From: Clostridium sp. | GTDB taxonomy: Bacteria; Bacillota; Clostridia; Clostridiales; Clostridiaceae | Direction: 5' to 3' | Assembly (NCBI RefSeq): GCF_018372875.1 | Contig: NZ_JAHAIF010000025.1 | Location: 1-64,000 of the forward strand | DNA: 64,000 bases | Part shown: in pieces, positions 24,674-32,367 of the stretch | How the letters are laid out: each line of letters begins with the position of its first letter | How positions within the stretch are numbered: position 1 is the stretch's first letter | The notes under the pieces: generated by a model | Databases searched by the model: none | Told to the model about the DNA's origin: nothing | The model's input: the letters and a program-made list of their open reading frames with translations, nothing else | Translations under genes and position numbers: made by a program

Positions 24674-24858
24674 AACGTCTAGGAAAAGTATAAAGAATTC
24701 TTAGTAGCAAATCTTTATGGATACAGGGTTTCAGTGGTGAGAATATGTTAAGACGTTAAAAATTATAGTGCCACCGCAGAACGCCAAAAGCAAGTTTTGG
24801 AACCTGTGGTATGGCTGAAAAAAATCGACGGCTCCACAGTCGCCTTGGCGATTTTTTT
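24669..24858 (+). promoter_or_regulatory. Second structured leader with its own terminator, upstream of trpB
   Basis: Between the T-box and trpB lie about 190 further bases with strong pairing. A perfect 12-bp stem joins 24669-24680 to 24751-24762 and reuses the T-run of the T-box terminator. Inside it, ATAAAGA (24690) pairs with TCTTTAT (24712). A 16-bp hairpin spans 24770-24815 (GCCACCGCAG with CTGTGGTATGGC, topped by CCAAAA with TTTTGG). CTGTGG (24804-24809) can instead pair with CCACAG (24834-24839). A short hairpin AGTCGC-CTTG-GCGATT (24838-24853) followed by T's looks like a second terminator. It matches no riboswitch class I can recall. Confidence 0.6.
24717..24740 (+). CDS. Possible 7-codon leader peptide ending in Trp-stop
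   Basis: ATG GAT ACA GGG TTT CAG TGG TGA encodes MDTGFQW. The only tryptophan is the last codon before a UGA stop, as in tryptophan-sensing leader peptides. The Trp and stop codons overlap a GTGG that can pair with CCAC in the next hairpin. There is no clear ribosome site upstream, so translation is doubtful; the reading may be chance. Confidence 0.25.
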   Translation: MDTGFQW

Positions 24859-24891
24859 ATTATATGCAATAAATTTGGGGAGGAAAGAAAA

Positions 24892-26058
24892 ATGGAAAAA
24901 TACTATGGAAAGTATGGCGGACAATATGTCCCAGAAAATGCATTGAAGGCATTAGATTCTTTAGAGGAGGCATTTATAAAATATAAGGATGATCCTAATT
25001 TTAAGGAAGAATACAATTATTATTTAAAACAATATGTTGGTAGAGAAAATCCTTTATATTTTGCACAAAGGCTTACAGATTATGTTGGGGGCTGTAAAAT
25101 TTATTTAAAAAGAGAAGATTTAAACCATACAGGGGCTCATAAAATAAATAATGTTTTGGGGCAAATGTTATTAGCAAAAAGAATGGGAAAGAAAAAAGTA
25201 ATAGCTGAAACTGGGGCAGGTCAGCATGGTGTTGCAACAGCTACAGTTGCAGCATTAATGGGTATGGATTGTACTATTTACATGGGTGAAGAGGATATGA
25301 GAAGACAAGCTCTTAATGTATTTAGAATGGAGCTTTTAGGAGCAAAAGTAGTAGCTGCTACAAAAGGCACAAGAACTTTAAAGGAAGCTGTTGATTTAGC
25401 AATAGAGGAATGGGTTAAAGATGTAGATAATACATTTTATGTTTTAGGATCAGCTGTTGGGCCACATCCATATCCAGCAATGGTAAAAGAATTTCAAAAG
25501 ATTATAAGTATTGAAGCTAAAAGGCAAGGACTTGATGCAGAAGGAAAGTTACCAGTAGCTGTTATAGCTTGTGTTGGTGGAGGAAGTAATGCAATAGGAG
25601 CTTTTGCAGAGTTTATAGAAGAAGAAAATGTAGAGTTAATAGGAGTTGAAGCAGCTGGTAAAGGCGTAGATACTGATTTAAGTGCAGCAACTATGAGAAA
25701 TGGAAAAGATGCAGTAGTACATGGAATGAAAACAAAATGTATAGTTGACGAAAAAGGTGAAGCAAGAGAAGTATATTCTATATCTGCAGGGCTAGATTAC
25801 CCAGGGGTAGGGCCAGAGCATGCATATCTTAAAGATATTGGAAGAGCAAAATATGTACCATGTACAGATGAAGAAGCTTTAGAAGTATTTAAAATACTAT
25901 CAAGACTTGAGGGAATCATACCTGCAATTGAAAGTTCACATGCAGTATCATATGCTTTAAAGTATGCTAATAATAAAAATAAAGAGGATTATATAATAGT
26001 TAATTTATCAGGAAGAGGAGATAAAGACGTTCAAGAATTGATGAGTAAAATAAAATGA
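24892..26058 (+). CDS. trpB: Tryptophan synthase beta subunit
   Basis: A 388-aa PLP enzyme condensing indole with serine. The start [13 protein letters not shown], the PLP lysine in [10 protein letters not shown], the [12 protein letters not shown] segment and the phosphate loop [10 protein letters not shown] are all canonical for TrpB1. I use ATG 24892, which follows GGGGAGGAAAG. A longer in-frame start at 24811 would translate the leader terminator. No trpA or other trp genes are adjacent: the gene stands alone under a Trp T-box, which suggests salvage of indole. Whether trpA exists elsewhere is unknown. Confidence 0.96.
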   Translation: MEKYYGKYGGQYVPENALKALDSLEEAFIKYKDDPNFKEEYNYYLKQYVGRENPLYFAQRLTDYVGGCKIYLKREDLNHTGAHKINNVLGQMLLAKRMGKKKVIAETGAGQHGVATATVAALMGMDCTIYMGEEDMRRQALNVFRMELLGAKVVAATKGTRTLKEAVDLAIEEWVKDVDNTFYVLGSAVGPHPYPAMVKEFQKIISIEAKRQGLDAEGKLPVAVIACVGGGSNAIGAFAEFIEEENVELIGVEAAGKGVDTDLSAATMRNGKDAVVHGMKTKCIVDEKGEAREVYSISAGLDYPGVGPEHAYLKDIGRAKYVPCTDEEALEVFKILSRLEGIIPAIESSHAVSYALKYANNKNKEDYIIVNLSGRGDKDVQELMSKIK

Positions 26059-26112
26059 TATAAAAATATTTGATAAATTGATATCTAAATTACCTCATTA
26101 AGAATACTAATA

Positions 26113-26125
26113 TAGTAGACTACTA
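26113..26125. repeat. 13-bp palindrome upstream of the Lon-like gene
   Basis: TAGTAG-A-CTACTA is a perfect dyad 6 bases before the AGGAGGG of the short upstream frame. It could be an operator, but in DNA this AT-rich it may be chance. Confidence 0.3.
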
Positions 26126-26143
26126 AATAAAGGAGGGAACTAC

Positions 26144-26176
26144 TTGAGTAATACTGTAGAATATAGCAGTTTCTAA
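26144..26176 (+). CDS. Possible 10-codon upstream peptide
   Basis: A TTG start lies 7 bases after AGGAGGG, the best ribosome site in this leader, and gives (M)SNTVEYSSF before a TAA 14 bases upstream of the Lon-like ATG. The Lon-like gene itself has only a weak site (AAGTGGG). Ribosomes loading here could reinitiate at 26191. The peptide itself is not recognisable. Confidence 0.35.
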   Translation: MSNTVEYSSF

Positions 26177-26190
26177 AGTGGGCAATTAAA

Positions 26191-28491
26191 ATGAAGAGAG
26201 AGTTAACTCCAAATGAGGTACTATTTAAAGTGGACTTAAATGAGGGTGATGATAATAAAATTAGACTCAAGGATATTCCCGAAATAACCTCTGCTTATGA
26301 AAAAATAAAGAGAGCTATCAGTATTGATGAAGAAGGTTATAACTTATATATAATAGACTCCTTCTCTAAGGATAAGTTGGAAAATTTAACTAAGTTTATA
26401 GAAAAATTGTACAAAAGTGCAGAAGCACCAAAGGATATTTGTTACGTTACTATAAATGATCCTAAGAGACCAGAGCCTATTTTTTTAACTAATGGAAAGG
26501 GTGCTAAATTAAAAGAAACTATAGAGAATATTAAGAATAGTTATTATGAGGTGGCTATGGAGTTTTATAATACATCTTCTGAATCAGAAAAAGATAGAAT
26601 TATAGATGAAGTTCATAGCAAAAGAACAAACTATATTGGTGAATTAATGGAGATGGCTAAAATAGACGGCTTCGATGTTAAGGCCACTAATGGAGGCTTT
26701 GCTTTTATTCCTTTAAAAGAAGGAGAAGCAATGACAGAAAAGGAATATGACGAATTATCAGAAGAAGATAAGGATTCTATAGTTTTAAAGGCATCTAATT
26801 TAAAGAAAAAGGCAGAAGTTGTTTTGGAGAAACTTAAGGATATAGAGATTACTTCTATGAAGAAGCTAAAAGGTATATATGCTGAATTCATGGATATAGA
26901 AATGGAAGATGAAAAAGAAGATTGCTTATTGAATTTCATAGATGATGATGATGCTTATGAATATCTTGAAAAGGTATTTTATAGTATAGAGAAAGAACTA
27001 GTTGATTGCTATACTATGAATGTAGAGGATGATGAGTCGGATATTAATGAAGTATTAGATAAGTATGATATATCAGTATTGGTAGATAACACAAATAATA
27101 AGAATCCTAGAGTTATTTATGAAGAAGATCCAAATGTGACTAATTTATTTGGAAATATAGAATATGAGAATCATAATGGACTTTACTCAACTGATTTATC
27201 TTTAATAAGTCCTGGCTCAATGCTTCAAGCTAACGAAGGATGTATCATAATTAGATTAAATCAATTGGCAATGAATAATTATAGTTATTATTATTTGAAA
27301 AAGACCTTAATGTCTGGAAAGGTAAATATAGATTCATCTAGAGGATATCTAGACATTATCTCCATTAATGGAGTTAAACCTAAAGCTGTGCCTGTAAATG
27401 TAAAGGTGATTTTAATTGGCGACTATGAGAGCTATGATATTTTATATAATGCAGATGATGATTTTAAATCATTATTTCCAATAAGAGTTGAGTTTTCTAA
27501 TTATGTGAAGAATCAACCTATAAAAGGAAAAGTTTTAAAAGATTATATTTTGGATAGAGGAAAAAAGTATTATATAAACAAAGTAAGTGATGATGCAATA
27601 AAAGAAATAATAAAATATTTATCTAGGGTGGCAGAGTGTAGAGGAAAGATATGTATTGAAGATAAAAATATAGATAGACTTCTTATATTAGCAAATAATA
27701 TTGTTGAACTAGATGGTAGAGAAATTATATCTGATAAGGACATAAGAAATGTTGCATATGAAAAGTCCTTAATTGAAGATGAGATACTAGAGATGTATGA
27801 AGATAGTAAGATAATTTTAACACTAAGTGGCGAGAAAGTTGGAGCTATAAATGGACTTGCTGTATTAAGTTCTGGATATTTTACTTTTGGAAAACCTATG
27901 AGACTTACCTGTGTAGCATGTAAAGGTGAAGGTAAGATATTAGATATTCAAAAGGAAAGTAACATGTCAGGAAGTATCCATGAAAAATCTATAAATATCT
28001 TAAGTGGATTGCTAAGTAATTTAATAATTCCTTATGAAAAGTTGCCTGTAGATTTTCATTTAAGCTTTGAGCAAACCTATGGACAAATAGATGGCGATAG
28101 TGCCTCAGTTGCAGAAATACTTTGTATACTTTCATCGTTAAGTAAGGTTGGAATAAAGCAAAATATTGCAGTTACAGGGTCTATAAATCAATTTGGAGAG
28201 GTTCAAGCTATAGGTGGAGTAAATGAAAAGATAGAGGGATTCTACAAGGTTTGCAAACTATTAGATAATACCAAAGATAAGGGGGTATTAATTCCTGCAG
28301 CTAATAGTGAGGATTTAGTTCTTAACAAGGAAGTTGAAGAAGCTATAGAAAAAGGTGAGTTCCATATTTATACAATGGAGAATTTACAGGATGCTATAGA
28401 AGTTATGATGTTAGACAATAAAACATCATATAAGGATTTATTTAAGATAATAGAAAAAGAAGTTGAGAAGTATAAGGGGAAATCTAAATAG
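26191..28491 (+). CDS. Lon-like (LonB/LonC-type) S16 protease with degenerate ATPase motifs
   Basis: A 766-aa protein of the AAA_32/Lon_C type. The protease domain at the C-terminus is intact: catalytic Ser in DGDSASVAEI and catalytic Lys in GGVNEKIEGF, with AVTGSINQFGEVQAIGG between. The ATPase part looks eroded. Where relatives have a G-x-x-G-x-G-K-T P-loop, this has YNLYIIDSFSKDKLENL. Where they have a Walker B ending in L-D or D-E after A-N-x-G, this has LQANEGCIIIRLNQL. It may therefore work without ATP hydrolysis, as LonC proteins do, or with another protein. Weak ribosome site; see the short upstream frame. Confidence 0.82.
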   Translation: MKRELTPNEVLFKVDLNEGDDNKIRLKDIPEITSAYEKIKRAISIDEEGYNLYIIDSFSKDKLENLTKFIEKLYKSAEAPKDICYVTINDPKRPEPIFLTNGKGAKLKETIENIKNSYYEVAMEFYNTSSESEKDRIIDEVHSKRTNYIGELMEMAKIDGFDVKATNGGFAFIPLKEGEAMTEKEYDELSEEDKDSIVLKASNLKKKAEVVLEKLKDIEITSMKKLKGIYAEFMDIEMEDEKEDCLLNFIDDDDAYEYLEKVFYSIEKELVDCYTMNVEDDESDINEVLDKYDISVLVDNTNNKNPRVIYEEDPNVTNLFGNIEYENHNGLYSTDLSLISPGSMLQANEGCIIIRLNQLAMNNYSYYYLKKTLMSGKVNIDSSRGYLDIISINGVKPKAVPVNVKVILIGDYESYDILYNADDDFKSLFPIRVEFSNYVKNQPIKGKVLKDYILDRGKKYYINKVSDDAIKEIIKYLSRVAECRGKICIEDKNIDRLLILANNIVELDGREIISDKDIRNVAYEKSLIEDEILEMYEDSKIILTLSGEKVGAINGLAVLSSGYFTFGKPMRLTCVACKGEGKILDIQKESNMSGSIHEKSINILSGLLSNLIIPYEKLPVDFHLSFEQTYGQIDGDSASVAEILCILSSLSKVGIKQNIAVTGSINQFGEVQAIGGVNEKIEGFYKVCKLLDNTKDKGVLIPAANSEDLVLNKEVEEAIEKGEFHIYTMENLQDAIEVMMLDNKTSYKDLFKIIEKEVEKYKGKSK

Positions 28492-28500
28492 AAACATTTA

Positions 28501-28547
28501 AAGGGATTGTATTAAAAATGTTCTTTGTTTTTGATACAATCCTTTTT
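28501..28547 (+). terminator. Terminator after the Lon-like gene
   Basis: GGATTGTAT (28504-28512) pairs with ATACAATCC (28534-28542), with additional A/T pairing inward, and is followed by TTTTT. Confidence 0.85.
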
Positions 28548-28717
28548 AATAAGAAATGTTAGTATATATATATATGTTAAATAATAAATGTGACAATAGA
28601 AATAGAGAAAGTCGAAACATCTGTAGGGATATAATGGTATAACAATGTGAAAAATAAAGATTTTATTATTAAAATATATTATATTACAGAAAATAGGAAT
28701 AAAATTACATGTAAACA

Positions 28718-28747
28718 TTGACTTAACATAATTATATATGCTAAAAT
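28718..28747 (+). promoter_or_regulatory. Possible promoter of the spoIIA operon
   Basis: TTGACT (28718-28723), 18 bases, then TAAAAT (28742-28747). The operon is sigma-H dependent in Bacillus; I looked for an A-G-G-A...G-A-A-T pair, but only AGGAATA at 28695-28701 is present, without a matching -10. Confidence 0.4.
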
Positions 28748-28763
28748 ATGGAAAAAGGGCCTG

Positions 28764-28812
28764 AGGAGGAGGTGAAGTACTCTAAGGAAATCTTTAGAGT
28801 AAATTATATATG
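28764..28812 (+). promoter_or_regulatory. Shine-Dalgarno, hairpin and start codon of spoIIAA
   Basis: A perfect 8-base ribosome site, GGAGGTGA, is at 28768-28775, but the ATG is 34 bases further, at 28810. Between them TACTCTAAGG (28778-28787) pairs with CTTTAGAGTA (28792-28801; one G-U) around AAAT. Removing the hairpin leaves 10 bases. An in-frame TAG at 28795-28797 rules out an earlier start. Confidence 0.7.
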
Positions 28813-29145
28813 TATCTAAAGTTTGAAAAAAGTAATAATACGCTAATAGCAAGCTTAATTGGAGAATTAGATCATCATAGTGCAGAAGAAGTAAGAGCAA
28901 AGATAGATGATAGAATAGAAAGAGAAAATGCTCAAAGATTAATTTTAAACTTTGGTGGAGTAACATTCATGGATAGTTCCGGTATAGGAGTAGTTGTTGG
29001 AAGATTTAAAAAGATGACGTCTAGAGGTGGTGCTCTGTGCGTTGTTGATGTAAGTAGAGGAGTTAACAGAGTATTTGAATTGTCTGGGTTATTTAAAATT
29101 ATCAATCACTATAGAGATGTTGATGAAGCATTGAAGTGCATTTGA
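28810..29145 (+). CDS. spoIIAA: Anti-sigma-F factor antagonist SpoIIAA
   Basis: A 111-aa STAS protein that releases sigma-F from SpoIIAB in the forespore. The phosphorylated serine sits in [14 protein letters not shown]; the N-terminal [14 protein letters not shown] and the C-terminal ELSGLFKII match Bacillus SpoIIAA. It starts the spoIIAA-spoIIAB-sigF operon, 13 bases before spoIIAB. Its ribosome site is unusually far from the start and separated from it by a hairpin, which may set or regulate translation. Confidence 0.96.
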   Translation: MYLKFEKSNNTLIASLIGELDHHSAEEVRAKIDDRIERENAQRLILNFGGVTFMDSSGIGVVVGRFKKMTSRGGALCVVDVSRGVNRVFELSGLFKIINHYRDVDEALKCI

Positions 29146-29158
29146 TGGAGGGGTTTTC

Positions 29159-29590
29159 ATGTATGATAATAAAATAAAAATTGAATTTGAAAGTAAGTCC
29201 CAAAATGAGGGCTTTGCAAGAGTAGCAATAGCAGCATTTGTTTCTCAACTAGATCCAACAATAGAAGAAATTACAGATGTAAAAACAGCAGTATCAGAAG
29301 CTGTTACAAACTCTATAATTCATGGATATGAAAATAAAAAGGATGGAATAGTTGTTATAGAAGCAATGTTGTCAGGTAATGACATAACTATAATTATTTC
29401 AGATAATGGTAAAGGAATTAAGGATGTAAGTCAAGCTAGAGAACCATTATTTACATCTAGACCAGATTTGGAAAGATCAGGGATGGGTTTCACCGTAATG
29501 GAAACATTTATGGATAGCCTTCAAGTTGAAAGTCAAGAAGGAAGAGGTACAAGGGTGGTATTAAAGAAGAAATTTGATTCAGTAAGTTAG
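29159..29590 (+). CDS. spoIIAB: Anti-sigma-F factor and SpoIIAA kinase SpoIIAB
   Basis: A 143-aa GHKL-fold serine kinase that binds sigma-F and phosphorylates SpoIIAA. The N box ([12 protein letters not shown]), G1 box (SDNGKGI) and G2 region ([11 protein letters not shown]) are clear. GGAGGGG precedes the ATG. It is followed by sigF after 11 bases, the standard order. Confidence 0.96.
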   Translation: MYDNKIKIEFESKSQNEGFARVAIAAFVSQLDPTIEEITDVKTAVSEAVTNSIIHGYENKKDGIVVIEAMLSGNDITIIISDNGKGIKDVSQAREPLFTSRPDLERSGMGFTVMETFMDSLQVESQEGRGTRVVLKKKFDSVS

Positions 29591-29601
29591 GTGAAAAAAA
29601 G

Positions 29602-30357
29602 ATGGAGAAAGGGAATTTTAAACGAGAGGAATACAATTATGATGATAACTCTCAGCTACTTCCATTAGCTAAGGCTGGAGATGAAGTAGCTATGAATAGA
29701 CTTATAGAAATGAACCTTCCGCTTGTATCTTCATTAAGTAAAAAGTTTTTAAATAGAGGATATGATTATGAAGATATATTTCAAATTGGCTCTATAGGGT
29801 TAGTCAAAGCAATAAAAAACTTTGATGCATCATTTAATGTGAAATTTTCTACTTATGCAGTTCCAATGATTGTAGGAGAAATTAAAAGATTTCTAAGAGA
29901 TGACGGGATGATAAAAGTAAGTAGAAATATTAAAAGTCTTGCAAGAAAGATTCATTTCGATAAGGAAGAATTAACAAAACAGCTAGACAGAGAACCAACA
30001 ATTGAGGAATTATCTGAGTATTCAGGTATAGAAAAAGAAGATTTAGTTTTTGCTGTTGAATCAGCATCTAGTTTACAATACTTATATGATACGATACACC
30101 AAGATGATGGAGCACCTGTATTGCTTATAGATAAGTTAAGTGAAAAAGGTGTGGAAGATAACGATATGATTGATAAAATTGCACTTAAGGAAGCATTAAG
30201 GTCTCTAGATGAGAAGTCTAGACAAATAATTATGCTTAGATATTTTAAAGATAAAACTCAAGTGCAAGTAGCAAAAATGCTAGGAATAAGCCAAGTTCAG
30301 GTATCTAGAATTGAAAAGAAAGTTTTAAATGTAATGAGAGATAAGTTACAGGATTAA
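29602..30357 (+). CDS. sigF: RNA polymerase sigma-F factor, forespore-specific
   Basis: A 251-aa sigma factor that starts forespore transcription. Region 2 (YEDIFQIGSIGLVKAIKNFD, then FSTYAVPMIVGEIKRFLRDD) and the region 4 helix-turn-helix (TQVQVAKMLGISQVQVSRIE) are complete. It closes the spoIIA operon; a strong terminator takes in its stop codon. The forespore genes spoVA, gpr and spoIIP occur within 12 kb, though sigF itself mainly acts on early targets. Confidence 0.96.
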   Translation: MEKGNFKREEYNYDDNSQLLPLAKAGDEVAMNRLIEMNLPLVSSLSKKFLNRGYDYEDIFQIGSIGLVKAIKNFDASFNVKFSTYAVPMIVGEIKRFLRDDGMIKVSRNIKSLARKIHFDKEELTKQLDREPTIEELSEYSGIEKEDLVFAVESASSLQYLYDTIHQDDGAPVLLIDKLSEKGVEDNDMIDKIALKEALRSLDEKSRQIIMLRYFKDKTQVQVAKMLGISQVQVSRIEKKVLNVMRDKLQD

Positions 30358-30391
30358 AAAAGGTTGTTGCTAAAAGCGACAACCTTTTTTT
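30356..30391 (+). terminator. Terminator of the spoIIA operon
   Basis: AAAAAGGTTGTTGC pairs with GCGACAACCTTTTT around TAAAA, then more T's. The stem begins at the sigF stop codon. Confidence 0.92.
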
Positions 30392-30553
30392 ACTGTCTAG
30401 ACAAGTTATAAAAATTGTATTAGCTATAAATCAAAGGTATTATTACATTTTCATATTAAAAAATATAAAATAAAGGATAGTAATTTTATATTTTCCTTAC
30501 CTTTAGTACGGGTGGGGTGGATATTTGTTTTGATGTGACTCCGCTACAACTTT

Positions 30554-31708
30554 TTACCACTCTCCTGGATAAGCAATTACATGAACGGTAACCTTTCTTC
30601 TTCCAAAGGCATAACATTCTTCTCTTGTATTCATAAACAAGTCTATTTTCATTTGTTTAATTGCTCCACCAGTATCTGCTGCTATAGCATAGCCATACCC
30701 AGGAATATATAATTTACTACCTAAGGGAATAACAGTCTTATCTACAGCTACTGTACTTAGTCCATTAGGGTCTCTAACAGGTTTTGTACCCATAGCAGTA
30801 ATTCCGTGACCATAATAAGCAGTTGCTTCCATTTCATAAGTTGCTTTATAAGAAGTATTGTTATCATCGTTTGATGAATTAGAATTATTGTTCATTAATG
30901 ATAATTTATATTGTGCTTCTGATATAGCGGAATTTATTTTTGATTTTACAGAAGCGGTAGATATCTGTGGTAATAATCCTTTTAAATTAACAATTGCGTC
31001 ATTAAGTTGGCTATAAGTAGGATTATCTGAATAAACTACAGATAATTGATGAGAGATTAACTTTTCTTCATTTTCTTTTATCTTATTAGCAATCTTCTCT
31101 TTTTCATTTAATAAGTCTGCCCTTTTTTTATCAACTTCAGATTTCTTTTCGTTAGTTAAAGAAAGTTTTTTATTAATATCTTCATTTATAGCTTGAAGAT
31201 TTTCTTGTTTATGCTTAATAGATTCTGAAGATTTTTCAAGTTCTGACATTTTTGTTTTATTATCTTCTATAAGTTTTTTATCCATTTTAATTATAGATTG
31301 ATAGGCGTAAAGCCTGTCTGACATTTCAGAAAAACTATTAGATTCTAGTAATGATAGTAAAACTGTAATATTCGCAGTACTACCGTTCTTATACATTTCT
31401 CTTATTCTATGAGAAAGAATCTCCTCATTTTCTGATATTTCTATTTTTAAACTCTCTATTTTATTTTCGATAGTTTGTATTTCTTTTTTTGTTTTTTGTA
31501 TTTCAAGTTCGTTATTCTTTATATCTTTTTCAATGCTATATATTTCATCATTTAGTTTTGAAATTTCATTATCTATATCTTTTAGAGAGGATGAAATTTC
31601 ATTAAAATCACTTCTGTTTTGATCTAATTCTTTTGTAGCAAAAGCTCTTGAGGATATATTAAATACAAAAAATATACTCAAAAATAAAGTGAAGACTTTT
31701 TTCTTCAT
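30554..31708 (-). CDS. Secreted coiled-coil protein with C-terminal 3D domain (probable peptidoglycan-active enzyme)
   Basis: A 384-aa exported protein. A signal peptide (KKKVFTLFLSIFFVFNISSRAFA, about residues 2-25) is followed by a long coiled coil to about residue 225, like the N-terminus of PcsB/CwlO-type proteins. A Ser/Asn-rich linker (NNNSNSSNDDNN) then leads to a 3D domain: ATAYYGHGITAMGTKPV, VAVDKTVIPLGSKLYIPGYG, AADTGGAIKQMKIDLF, whose three aspartates name the domain. 3D domains resemble MltA lytic transglycosylases, so glycan cleavage is likely. The gene is monocistronic, read towards the spoIIA operon. Confidence 0.85.
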   Translation of the reverse strand: MKKKVFTLFLSIFFVFNISSRAFATKELDQNRSDFNEISSSLKDIDNEISKLNDEIYSIEKDIKNNELEIQKTKKEIQTIENKIESLKIEISENEEILSHRIREMYKNGSTANITVLLSLLESNSFSEMSDRLYAYQSIIKMDKKLIEDNKTKMSELEKSSESIKHKQENLQAINEDINKKLSLTNEKKSEVDKKRADLLNEKEKIANKIKENEEKLISHQLSVVYSDNPTYSQLNDAIVNLKGLLPQISTASVKSKINSAISEAQYKLSLMNNNSNSSNDDNNTSYKATYEMEATAYYGHGITAMGTKPVRDPNGLSTVAVDKTVIPLGSKLYIPGYGYAIAADTGGAIKQMKIDLFMNTREECYAFGRRKVTVHVIAYPGEW

Positions 31709-31899
31709 AACTACCTCCTTTAAAATTTAGATTTTCAATATTAAAGCAAATAAGCTTATTCTATTATTTTTATGATAACATATTCACAAAAAAAGGACAA
31801 AGGTTAGTAATAGTGGTTATTTTACCATAAACTTTCTGATTTAGAATGGATTTTTTACAAATACTATGAGTAGCAATTCTAAAAGGAGTGTGACAATTT

Positions 31900-32352
31900 A
31901 TGGTGAGAGAAAGAAGTATTATTCAAAGGTTTCAGACCTTAGAGAAGGAAGTAGAACCTAAACCACAGATAGTAAAAAATTGTATAAGAGCATTTTTAGT
32001 TGGAGGATTAATATGTGATTTAGGTCAAATTATAATGACTGTTTTAAAGAATTATGATTTTTCAAAGGATGAGATAGGAGCTATAACATCAATTTGTATG
32101 GTTTTCTTAGGAGCATTACTTACAGGTGTTGGAATATACGATAAAATTGCAGCTTATGCTGGTGCGGGAACAGTAGTGCCTATAACTGGATTTTCTAATG
32201 CTATAGTAGCACCGGCCATTGAATTCAAAAAGGAAGGTTTTGTTTTTGGAGTTGCTGCAAAAATGTTTACCATTGCTGGACCAGTTTTGGTTTATGGAAT
32301 TGGATCATCAGTTATTGTAGGAATTGTTTATTATATAATTACTAAACTTTAA
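31900..32352 (+). CDS. spoVAC: Stage V sporulation protein AC
   Basis: A 150-aa membrane protein of the SpoVA channel, which moves calcium-dipicolinate into the developing spore and out at germination; SpoVAC is described as a mechanosensitive component. Several membrane helices are visible, with FLVGGLICDLGQIIM and AGAGTVVPITGFSNAIVAPA typical of the family. AAAGGAG precedes the ATG. First gene of spoVAC-spoVAD-spoVAE; a sigma-G promoter is expected upstream, but I could not identify one with confidence. Confidence 0.94.
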   Translation: MVRERSIIQRFQTLEKEVEPKPQIVKNCIRAFLVGGLICDLGQIIMTVLKNYDFSKDEIGAITSICMVFLGALLTGVGIYDKIAAYAGAGTVVPITGFSNAIVAPAIEFKKEGFVFGVAAKMFTIAGPVLVYGIGSSVIVGIVYYIITKL

Positions 32353-32367
32353 AGAGGAGGTATTGAA

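Noticed and set aside
24811..24891. In-frame N-terminal extension of trpB by 27 codons
   Set aside because: It would translate the leader hairpins and terminator, has no ribosome site, and the TrpB consensus begins at 24892 after GGGGAGG.
26144..26220. Frameshifted true start of the Lon-like protease at the upstream TTG
   Set aside because: The TTG frame closes after 10 codons and the protease frame has its own stop (TAG) upstream; joining them would need an unsupported frameshift.
30392..30553. GC-richer patch (GTACGGGTGGGGTGG) in the gap after sigF as an RNA element
   Set aside because: No convincing stem or known motif; it is probably the 3-prime untranslated region of the convergent 3D-domain gene.
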